DNA of 38,457 bases. Origin: an uncultured Rhodospirillaceae bacterium. Its GTDB lineage: Bacteria; Pseudomonadota; Alphaproteobacteria; Rhodospirillales; Magnetospirillaceae. This document shows positions 18,417-26,100 of the stretch, in pieces. Each line of letters opens with the position of its first letter. Positions within the stretch are counted from its first letter, which is position 1. The notes below the pieces were generated by a model that was not told the DNA's origin, did not search any database, and saw only the letters and a program-made list of their open reading frames with translations. The stretch lies in assembly GCA_903941105.1 (NCBI GenBank), contig CAJANL010000233.1, forward strand, positions 1-38,457, given 5' to 3'. The position numbers were made by a program, and so were the translations under genes.

Positions 18417-19154
18417 TCAGTTCAGCTTGAACCCATGGCGCGCGAAGATGCCTTTGGCCGCCGCGGAGTGCAGATGGTCGAGGAACGCCCACGCCGCCGC
18501 GCCGTCCCTGCCGGCCACCAGGGCGACGGGATAGACGATGGGCTCATGCGACGTGCCGGGGAAGGTGGCCACCACCTTGACCTTCTGCGAGACCGCCGCA
18601 TCGGTGGCGTAGACGATGCCGAGCGGCACCTCGCCACGCTCCACCAGCGCCATGCCGGCCCGCACCGATTCGGCCCGCGCCAGTCGGGGCGCCACCGCCG
18701 CCCATTGCCCCAGCGTCTCCAAGGCCTGCTTCGCATAGAGACCCACCGGCACGTGGTCGGGATCGCCGGTGGCCAGCCGCCCGTTGCCGAGCAGGCCTCC
18801 CAGCGATTTCAGTTCCACGGTAGCGAGCGTGCTGTCGGCCGGGGCGATGAGCACCAGCGCATTGCCGAGCAGGTTGACACGCCCCGTCACCAGCTTGCGG
18901 TCGGCCAGATAGTCCATCCATTTCCGGTCGGCGGACAGGAACACCGCCGCCGGCGCCCCCTGCTCGATCTGCTTGGCCAGCACCGACGAGGCGGCGTAGG
19001 ACGCCACCATGCGGTGCCCGGTCTTGGCCGCGAAGCCCTCGCCGATCTCGTTCAACGCGTTGGTGGTGGAGGCGGCGGCGAAGACCATGACGTCCTCGGC
19101 CCGCGCGGCGCTGGCAAGGAGCAGGGCGACGGCCATGACGAAGACGCGTTTCAT
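18417..19154 (-). CDS. modA: Molybdate-binding periplasmic protein
   Basis: ModA (245 aa) captures molybdate in the periplasm. The signal peptide MKRVFVMAVALLLASAARA is cleaved before EDVMVFAAASTTNALNEIG, where the AAAST segment is the usual oxyanion-binding start of the ModA family. I chose the ATG at 19154: it gives the signal peptide and has a GAGGGG ribosome site, although the frame is open further upstream. It lies 2 bases after the pentapeptide-repeat gene. No ModE-type operator was seen upstream. Confidence 0.94.
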   Translation of the reverse strand: MKRVFVMAVALLLASAARAEDVMVFAAASTTNALNEIGEGFAAKTGHRMVASYAASSVLAKQIEQGAPAAVFLSADRKWMDYLADRKLVTGRVNLLGNALVLIAPADSTLATVELKSLGGLLGNGRLATGDPDHVPVGLYAKQALETLGQWAAVAPRLARAESVRAGMALVERGEVPLGIVYATDAAVSQKVKVVATFPGTSHEPIVYPVALVAGRDGAAAWAFLDHLHSAAAKGIFARHGFKLN

Positions 19155-19156
19155 GG

Positions 19157-19564
19157 CTATCCCCTCTTGGGGACAACGCATCCCAGCACCCGATGCAGGG
19201 TCTCGGGCGCGATCACCGCGCCGAACAGGTTGGTGCGCCAGATGTCGGTGCCGGTGAGGTCGGCACCCTCGATGATCGCCTCGCGCAGGTCGGCGTGGGA
19301 CAGATCGGCATTCTCCAGCCGCGCCCCGGCGAAGTTGACACCACGCAGGGTGGCACCGCTCAGATTGGCGTTGAACAGGTTGGCGCCGGCGAAATCGCAA
19401 TAGCTGAGGTCGGCCTCGCGGAATGAGATGTCGCGTAGATCGGCGCCGCGAAAATCATAACGATTGAGGATCACATGATCGAGCTTGGCCCGGGCGCCGC
19501 CGGGGTCGCGCTGGAGCCACAGGGCGTGCTTGGCGAGTGCTTCGGCGAGTTTCTTGCCATCCAT
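19157..19564 (-). CDS. Pentapeptide-repeat protein preceding modA (135 aa)
   Basis: Residues about 36-118 are tandem A(D/N)LxX pentapeptides (FRGADLRDISFREADLS, ANLSGATLRG, ADLSHADLRE and so on), which fold as a right-handed four-sided beta helix. A helical N-terminus of about 33 residues (MDGKKLAEALAKHALWL) precedes it. There is no signal peptide, so it should be cytoplasmic. It is the first gene of the unit, with only 2 bases between its stop and the modA start, so it is very likely co-transcribed with modABC. Its role is unknown; known relatives include DNA-mimicking gyrase inhibitors and scaffolds. Confidence 0.88.
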   Translation of the reverse strand: MDGKKLAEALAKHALWLQRDPGGARAKLDHVILNRYDFRGADLRDISFREADLSYCDFAGANLFNANLSGATLRGVNFAGARLENADLSHADLREAIIEGADLTGTDIWRTNLFGAVIAPETLHRVLGCVVPKRG

Positions 19565-19682
19565 CGCGTCGTCCTCCCGTCAATTCCTCGGCAGAGGGTA
19601 TGACGGGCCGCCGACAGCGACAATGGCTAATCCTAAACAAACTGGGGCAATCCGGTGAAGGATTGTAGTCCATCCCCCTTTT

Positions 19683-19785
19683 CGTCATCCCCGCGGAGGC
19701 GGGGATCCATGGCGGGGGCAAAGAGTGCGCGTGGCCCGAAGTCATGCTGCTGGACCCATGGCTTCCCGCCTTCGCGGGAATGACG
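19683..19785. repeat. Inverted pair of REP-type palindromes (copy B)
   Basis: The left unit (about 19683-19711) reads CGTCATCCCCGCGGAGGC and on to GGATCCATGG. The right unit (about 19757-19785) is the opposite orientation, CATGGCTTCCCGCCTTCGCG then GGAATGACG. Flanks and core match copy A at 9299-9403. The pair lies between the DsrE-like gene and the pentapeptide/mod operon. Confidence 0.8.
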
Positions 19786-19826
19786 GCCTTATCTGCGGGA
19801 CTATTCTCCATCACCCGATTGCCCTG

Positions 19827-20312
19827 CTAAACAAACAGGTTGATGCCGGATTGAGTCGCACACTCGATGTAGGTGGCGGCGCCGGCCACCTCGATGCCGT
19901 CGATAAGGTCGTCCTTGCTGTATTCGAACAGGTCCATGGTCATCTGGCAGGCGATCATGCGCACACCCATCTCGACCGCGGCATCGCGCAACTCCTCGAT
20001 GGAGGCGACCCCCTTCTTCTTGATCATCGACTTCATCATGGCAGTGGCCATGCCGTCGACCCCCGGCAGGGCGCCCATGAGGTTCGGCATCACCATGTGC
20101 ATGCCCATCATCGGCATCTCCATGGCGGCGTTGCCCAGGGTGGTGATCTTGAGGTCGAGATCCTTCTTCAGCAGGCCAATGCCATAGAAGGTAAAGAACA
20201 GCGTCACCTTGAGGTCCATGCCGGCCGCGGTGGTGGCCAGGACGAAGGGCGGATAGGCCCAGTCGAGGGTTCCCTTGGTGACGATGATCGAAAGGGCCTT
20301 GGTGTCGGACAT
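19827..20312 (-). CDS. DsrE/DsrF-family (DsrE2-like) sulfur-carrier protein (161 aa)
   Basis: The protein has the DsrE/F-like fold pattern: an N-terminal beta strand with LSIIVTKGTLDWAYPPFVLA, a hydrophobic segment (residues about 34-48, VTLFFTFYGIGLLKK), a methionine-rich middle (AMEMPMMGMHMVMPNLMG) and the family cysteine segment RMIACQMTMDLF with C122. A second cysteine, C151, lies in TYIECATQSGINLF. DsrE2-type proteins carry sulfane sulfur as a cysteine persulfide, usually with TusA and a rhodanese; neither is nearby. The ATG has a GGAGG ribosome site. The gene is preceded by a strong AT-rich dyad (20339-20372), suggesting regulated expression. Confidence 0.85.
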   Translation of the reverse strand: MSDTKALSIIVTKGTLDWAYPPFVLATTAAGMDLKVTLFFTFYGIGLLKKDLDLKITTLGNAAMEMPMMGMHMVMPNLMGALPGVDGMATAMMKSMIKKKGVASIEELRDAAVEMGVRMIACQMTMDLFEYSKDDLIDGIEVAGAATYIECATQSGINLFV

Positions 20313-20338
20313 GAGAATGCCTCCAGCGTCCGAAAAAC

Positions 20339-20390
20339 CATAAGCCTGCTATAATATAATACAACTCTTATGTTAAAGAGCCCTTATGTT
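20339..20390 (-). promoter_or_regulatory. AT-rich promoter/operator dyad of the DsrE-like gene
   Basis: CATAAG (20339-20344) and CTTATG (20367-20372) form an outer dyad. Centred on the same point (between 20355 and 20356) is a near-perfect inner dyad TATAAT|ATAATA. A third CTTATG (20383-20388) gives a 16-base direct repeat of CTTATGTT. On the minus strand the AT core also offers -10 candidates. This looks like an operator embedded in a promoter; which regulator binds is not known. Confidence 0.55.
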
Positions 20391-20482
20391 CGAGACGGGG
20401 CACGACGACGGCGTAGACGAGGAACCAGGCCAGGCACGAGCTGTTTTGCCTGTGGTCCTTCACCAGCACGGGAGAGCCCGCG

Positions 20483-20824
20483 ATGATCCGTATTTTGACA
20501 GCCGCGGCCGTGGCCGCCCTGCTCGCCGCTCCGGCCATGGCCCAGAACGCCCCCGGTTCCGACCCCGGCAGCCCCTCGCAATCGCAGCAACAGCAGCGCT
20601 CGCTCGACCAGGGCAGCGGTTCGCTCCCCGGTACGCCGGAGAACGTCCCCACCGACTGCGCCCCCAACGATCCGCGTCCCGAATGCCAGACGGCACAGAT
20701 CCCCGAAATCCAGGAGCCTCAAAGCCCCGGCAGCGATTCCCTCGATCGCTCCATGACCCCGAGCACGCCCAGCAGCCCCTATTCGGGCGGCAGTTCGTCG
20801 GGCAACTCGGCTCCGAGCCGCTAG
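20483..20824 (+). CDS. Secreted Ser/Pro/Gln-rich low-complexity protein (113 aa)
   Basis: A signal peptide (MIRILTAAAVAALLAAPAMA) is followed by about 93 residues rich in Ser, Pro, Gln and Gly, with a QSQQQQ run and repeated GSDPGS / SPGSDS elements. Two cysteines (TDCAPNDPRPEC) could form a small disulfide loop. No domain is recognised. It is probably a disordered periplasmic or surface protein. A GGAGA ribosome site precedes the ATG. It is divergent from the DsrE-like gene across a 170-base spacer. Confidence 0.7.
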   Translation: MIRILTAAAVAALLAAPAMAQNAPGSDPGSPSQSQQQQRSLDQGSGSLPGTPENVPTDCAPNDPRPECQTAQIPEIQEPQSPGSDSLDRSMTPSTPSSPYSGGSSSGNSAPSR

Positions 20825-20984
20825 AAGACATCCGCCGGGTGGCCCTGCACGACGGGGCCAACCGGCGGCCATTACCCCCGTCAACCATCGCCCCGCTCAC
20901 CCCATGTTTACGCCTATGCTCCTCCCCTCCCCCACCTGCGGCGGCCAAGAGGTAACGAGGATAAGACTCAGCACCTAAGCTCCC

Positions 20985-21740
20985 TCACGGCAGCGTCCTG
21001 GCGAGGCGGAAGCCTAGATCGTAGATGCGCGTGCTTGGGGGGTTCCTGTAACGGTAGCCGGAACGAAAGAACATCGGATAGCTGTCTAACGAGCCGCCCC
21101 GGACGACGCGATAGCAGGCATTGCTTCCTAATGCTGCGCTGCCGTCGGTCGGCGCCCCGACATAGGACTCCTTGTAGCAATCCTGGGTCCACTCCCAAAC
21201 ATTGCCGTGCATGTCGTGCAATCCCCAGGGATTGGCGGCCTTGCCTCCCACCACCTGAGTCCGTCCGCCGCTGTTGGCCGCAAAAACGGCCGTGGCGACA
21301 AGGCAGCCTTCGGCATCACCACACGACCAGGCGGTCATGGTCCCCGCCCGCGCGGCATATTCCCACTCCGCCTCGGTCGGCAGGCGGAAGGCATCGCGGC
21401 GCCCGGTCAGACCCAGCTTACGATTCAGCCAGGGCAGGAACTGTCCGGTGATGTCGTCATGGCTGACATTGATCACCGGGCGGTCACCCCGGCCCCAGCG
21501 CGCGTCGTCGGGGCGATGGGTACACCCGGCGTCGGCGACGCAGGCATCCCATTCGGCGAAGGTGACTTCATACTTGCCGATGGAAAAAGCGGTCGAGATA
21601 TCCACCGCATGGGCCGGCCTTTCATCAGACGATGATGGCGAGGAAGCAAACGATGCCGAGGAACTCCTCTGCGGCACCGCACAGCCGGTCAGCGCCAGAG
21701 ATAGGATCAACGAGGCGAGCAGCATCCGCAGGCTGGGCAT
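20985..21740 (-). CDS. SUMF1-fold lipoprotein without FGE cysteines (251 aa)
   Basis: The N-terminus is a lipoprotein signal with lipobox LTGC (C20). After a serine-rich linker, residues about 40-250 form a formylglycine-generating-enzyme (SUMF1/C-type-lectin-like) domain: SIGKYEVTFAEWDACV, FRLPTEAEWEYAARAGT, GLHDMHGNVWEWTQDCY, RVVRGGSLDSYPMFFRSGYR and DLGFRLAR. The paired cysteines that real FGEs carry between RGGS and GFR are absent here, so it is probably a non-enzymatic or differently acting member. Its ATG shares one base with the stop of the caspase-like gene (TGATG), so translation is likely coupled. SUMF1 domains often accompany bacterial caspase-like proteins. Confidence 0.85.
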   Translation of the reverse strand: MPSLRMLLASLILSLALTGCAVPQRSSSASFASSPSSSDERPAHAVDISTAFSIGKYEVTFAEWDACVADAGCTHRPDDARWGRGDRPVINVSHDDITGQFLPWLNRKLGLTGRRDAFRLPTEAEWEYAARAGTMTAWSCGDAEGCLVATAVFAANSGGRTQVVGGKAANPWGLHDMHGNVWEWTQDCYKESYVGAPTDGSAALGSNACYRVVRGGSLDSYPMFFRSGYRYRNPPSTRIYDLGFRLARTLP

Positions 21741-22870
21741 CAGTTCGTCCCCATCACGAAGCGGCCGGGTTGCAGCGGCACCATGTTGCGCTGCAAGGCA
21801 TCCAGCACCGGATTGCCGCTGGCGATGAACTCATTGCCGCGGCCACGGGCGGGCGATGGGGCTGGCGGCGACGGGGAAACCGCCGCCTGCTGCCGCGGCC
21901 TTGCCGTCGCCGGTTGCTGCGGCTCCGGCTTCAGCGACTTCAGCTTGCGCCGCGCCAATGAGGCGAACTCCCCCTTGGGGTATTTCCTCAGGTAGTCCTC
22001 GAAATCCTCCGCCGCGCCGCCGTCGCGAATTCCCTGCCAGAACGCCAGCTCCATCGCCGCCTTCGACGGCTCGCCGGACGGGGCCGCGAGGGAGGGCGCC
22101 ACCGCCTCCGCCCCGGCGGCGGGCCGGAAGTAGAAATCGCCCTCGATGGAGGCCTGCACCCACGGCACCTGCTTGCCGGCGGTGCGCGTCCGCACCCCGG
22201 CGGTCGCCCGCTTGAAGACGTCCTCGATCTTCAGCCCCGGCTCGCGCAGCGCCTTGACCAGTTCGGCGGTGAAAATCCCGTTGCTCCCCCGGGCACCATC
22301 ATCGGCCTTTTCACCGGGAGCGGCGGCATAGGCGACGAACATCCCCGCCCCCGAGACCGGCAGCACCGCCAACCCGCGCGAGCTCGACCGTCCCTTGAGC
22401 GGATTGTCGCGGCAGGCATCGAGGATGACGATGTTGAGGCGGTTCTTCGCCGCCTTCATCGCCTGCACCAGCCGCCCGGCATCGACGGCCTCCGAGGCAA
22501 GATCCGCCTCGCGCTCCAGCACCGCATCCACCGGCACCAGGAAGTTCTGCCCACCGGCCTCGATGCCGTGGCCGGCGAAGTAGAACAGCCCCACCGCACC
22601 ACCGGCCAATTTCTCGGCGAAGTCGGCGATCGCTCCGTTCATGTCGCGGCGGCCGGCATTGGTTTTCAGAACCGTCTCGAAGCCCGCCGCCTTCAGTTCA
22701 CGCTCCATCGCCCTGGCATCCGCGGCGGCGTTGTCCAACGGCTTCATGGTGCGATAGGCGTCGTTGCCGATGATCAGCGCCACCCGGCGCTCGCTGTCGG
22801 CATGGGCGGCGCCGGGAAGGACGGCCGCCGCGCTGGCCAACAGCAGAACCAACGCATACATCCAGTTCAT
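21740..22870 (-). CDS. Secreted caspase-like (peptidase C14) protein (376 aa)
   Basis: A signal peptide (MNWMYALVLLLASAAAVLPGAAHA, residues 1-24) precedes a caspase-fold domain (about 28-250) that starts RRVALIIGNDAYRTMKPLDNA. The catalytic dyad is visible: H101 in YFAGHGIE and C153 in ILDACRDNP. Residues about 275-320 form a helical segment (FWQGIRDGGAAEDFEDYLRK) common after such domains, then a Pro/Gln-rich linker. The last 14 residues, MVPLQPGRFVMGTN, look like the opening of a SUMF1 domain that then stops. I chose the ATG at 22870 because GGGGAGG lies 8 bases before it; a GTG six bases upstream is too close. Coupled to the SUMF1 lipoprotein gene. Confidence 0.88.
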   Translation of the reverse strand: MNWMYALVLLLASAAAVLPGAAHADSERRVALIIGNDAYRTMKPLDNAAADARAMERELKAAGFETVLKTNAGRRDMNGAIADFAEKLAGGAVGLFYFAGHGIEAGGQNFLVPVDAVLEREADLASEAVDAGRLVQAMKAAKNRLNIVILDACRDNPLKGRSSSRGLAVLPVSGAGMFVAYAAAPGEKADDGARGSNGIFTAELVKALREPGLKIEDVFKRATAGVRTRTAGKQVPWVQASIEGDFYFRPAAGAEAVAPSLAAPSGEPSKAAMELAFWQGIRDGGAAEDFEDYLRKYPKGEFASLARRKLKSLKPEPQQPATARPRQQAAVSPSPPAPSPARGRGNEFIASGNPVLDALQRNMVPLQPGRFVMGTN

Positions 22871-23150
22871 GACCACCGCCTCCCCTCAATCACCGGGGGA
22901 AACTCTATCCCCTCGCCAACCATTTCGGCAAGCCGGGCAAAGCGAACGCGGGCTGGAACAGCCGAGGCGGCCCTCATGCCGGCCGGACTGTTCGATTTTG
23001 GCGACTATCCGAGCATCCGGCCGAGCATCCGGGACGCCCCGGCCCATCCCTGTGAGATTGGTGCGTTTGAAAATGTAGGATGGCGATGTAGGATCGCGCT
23101 CTATCATTTTCACGCAGCCCGCGCGGCCAAAATAGTCAGAGGCCATCATT
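22871..23150. promoter_or_regulatory. Divergent control region with tandem repeats and a dyad
   Basis: This 280-base region separates the caspase-like gene from the giant kinase gene. It holds a perfect 12-base tandem repeat (CCGAGCATCCGG at 23009-23020 and 23021-23032) and a second tandem repeat of 13 bases (ATGTAGGATGGCG / ATGTAGGATCGCG, 23073-23098). The latter is enclosed by an 8-bp inverted repeat TGAAAATG (23068-23075) / CATTTTCA (23105-23112). No standard promoter hexamers stand out. Confidence 0.45.
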
Positions 23151-26100
23151 TTGAGCCTAGAAGACGCCCACACCTTTCTGCTGAAGATGCACAAGACGGA
23201 AGAGCTTGGCCGCGATCGCGACTGCGTGCGCTGGCGGGCGCTGGGGGAACCGTTCGGCTCCGCTTTGGTGCTGGCTCCGATCGAGGCGGAACCCTCGGCG
23301 CCACTGGTGGCGCGCTTCCGCCACGAATACGCGCTTCGCGACAAGCTGGAGGCCGAATGGGCGGTGCGCCCCCTGGCGCTGGCCGAGCACGACGGCACGG
23401 TGCAGATGGTTCTGGAGGACCCGGGCGGGCGGCTGCTCGACGGCCTTCTCAAGGAACAAGGCGGTCTGGAACTGGAACAGTTCCTCCCGCTGGCCTTGCG
23501 GATCGCCCAGTCACTGGCCAAACTGCACGACCGGGAGATCCTTCACAAGGACCTCAAACCGACAAATATCCTGATCCCGCCCGGTGACGCCGCCATCCGC
23601 TTCACCGGGTTCGGCTATGCCTCGCGGTTGCCGCGCCACCACATGCCCCCCGAGCCCATCGAGGCGATCGAGGGCACCCTGATTTATATGGCGCCCGAGC
23701 AGACCGGGCGGATGAACCGCTCGGTGGACTGCAAGAGCGACCTCTATTCGCTGGGGATCGTCTTCTTCGAGATGCTGGCGGGCAGGCCGCCCTTCGTCTC
23801 GGACGACCCGGTAGAACTGGTGCATTTCCATGTGGCGCGGCGGCCACCGCCGCTGTCGCAGCTCCGGGCCGACCTGCCGGAAGCGGTCTCCGACATCGTC
23901 ATGAAGCTGCTGGCCAAGCCGGCGGAGGACCGTTACCAGACTGCGAGCGGGCTGGCGGCGGATCTGCGGACCTGCCTGGAGGCGTGGCGACAGGACAGGG
24001 TGGTACCGAAGTTCCGCCTCGCCACCAATGACCTCCCGGATCACCTCGTCGTTCCCGAGAAGCTGTACGGGCGCGACGAGGAATTACGCATCCTGCTGGC
24101 GGCGGCTGAACAGGCCACGACCAAGGGTGGCCTGGAAGTCCTGCTGGTCGCCGGCTATTCGGGAATCGGCAAGTCGGCGCTGGTGGGGGAACTGCACAAG
24201 GCCCTGATCGAGCCGAGGGCGCTGTTCGCCTCCGGCAAGTTCGACCAGTACAAGCGCCACATCCCCTATGCGACCTGGGCGCAGGCATTCCAGGGTTCCA
24301 TCCGACAGCTTCTCGGTCAGGCCGAGCATCAGCTCGACGAATGGCGGCGGGCCATCCTGGACGCCCTCGGCCACAATGGCCGGCTGATCACCGAGCTGAT
24401 TCCAGAACTGGCGCTGCTGATCGGCGAGCAGCCGCCGGTGACGGAATTGCCGCCGAACGAGGCGCAAAACCGCTTTTTCGCCACCTTCCGCAAGTTCCTG
24501 AGCACCTGGGCGACCGCCGAGCACCCGCTCGTCCTCTTTCTCGACGACCTGCAATGGATCGATCCCGGCAGTGTCAAACTGTTCGAGTACCTGGCCACCC
24601 ACGGCGAATTGCGCAACCTGCTGCTGATCTGCGCCTACCGCGACAACGAGGTCGGGCCAGCCCACCCCTTGAGCCTGACCATCGAGTCCATCCGCACCCG
24701 GGTGCATCTGGCGGAAATCCGGTTGCAGCCGCTGTCGCTCGGCGCCCTCGGCCAGATGGTCACCGAGACCCTGGCCTGCCCGCCAGCCAAGGCGCAACCG
24801 CTGATAGACATCATCGGCCGGAAGACCGGCGGCAACCCGTTCTTCGCCATCCAGTTCATGCAGGGGCTGTTCGACGACCGGTTGCTCCATCGCGGCCCCA
24901 ACGGCTGGGACTGGGACATCGACCAGATCGCCGCCAAGAATTTCACCGACAACGTCGTCGACCTGATGGTCGGCAAGCTCCTGCGCCTGCCGCAAAATAC
25001 GCAGAACGCCTTGCGGACACTGGCCTGCCTGGGCAACACGGCATCGGTCCGCAAGCTGCAGTTCGTCTATGACGCGCCAGCGGCCGCACTGGACGCGGAC
25101 CTGGAGGAGACGCTGCGGGCCTCCTATCTGATCCGGCGCGGCGACAGCATCCGCTTCTCCCACGACCGCATCCACGAAGCGGCGTATTCGCTGCTTCCGG
25201 TGGAGGACCGGCCGGCCGAACACCTGCGCATCGGCCGCCGGTTGGTGGCCTGCCTGGATCCCGCAGAGGTCGAGGACGAGATTTTCGAGCTGGTGAGCCA
25301 TTTCAATATCGCCGTGGAACTAGTGGCCGATCCGCGGGAAAGGCGCCAGATCCTGCTCAGAAACGTTCTCGCCGGTGAAAGGGCCAAGGCCTCCGCCGCC
25401 TATGCGACGGCCCGCGCCTTCTTCGCCCAGGCGATGGATTTGCTGCCGCCGACCGCCTGGGACGACGACTACGAGGAGACCCTGCGGCTGACCCTCGAAC
25501 GCACCAGCTGCGAGCTGCTGCTGGGGAATTTCCAGCAGGTCGACGAGTTGTTTCCCATCATCGTCGACCAAGCCCGGAGCAATGCCGATCGCGCCCGGGC
25601 CTACCGCCAGCTCATCCTGCGCAATCAGGTCTCCGGCCGCTATGGCGAAGCGGTCGAGGTCGCGCTGACCGCCCTGCGCATGTTCGACCTGGCGTGTCCC
25701 GCCTCGCCGGCGGAAATCGAAGCGGTGGTCGCCGAGGCGCGACGCGACGTAGTGGCCAACCTGCGCGGCCGGGAAATCGGGGCGCTGATCGACGCGCCCG
25801 CCATGACCGATCCGGATGCGCTCGCCCTGCTGGGCATCCTGGCGGACGCCATGCCCTGCGCCTTCCTCGCCCGACCCGACCTTTATTCCTGGCTGGTCCT
25901 CAATGCCCTGAACGTGACCCTGCGGCTCGGCAATACCGGCGATTCGTGCTCGGTCTACATGGGCTACGCGATCGTCCTGGTCAGCGAGTACGACGAAATC
26001 GACGAATCCATCCAATATGCCGACGTCGCGCTGAAGCTGCAGGAAATATTGTCCCGGCCGGACCTCAAGGGCCGCATCCTGGTTCGCAACGGCGTCTTCA

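Noticed and set aside
21738-21742. Stop-codon read-through or selenocysteine at the caspase-like TGA to join it with SUMF1
   Set aside because: Reading through the TGA in the same frame meets another stop after ten codons (CPACGCCSPR), and the SUMF1 gene is in a different frame. Reinitiation at TGATG is simpler.
20985-22870. Diversity-generating retroelement with a SUMF1/C-lectin variable protein
   Set aside because: No reverse transcriptase gene, template repeat or variable-repeat pair was seen near the SUMF1 gene.
24084-25301. A 405-codon minus-strand frame inside the giant kinase gene (and a 418-codon one at 27438-28694)
   Set aside because: Both are antisense to clear AAA, GAF and PAS domains, have no ribosome site or recognisable fold, and show typical shadow composition.
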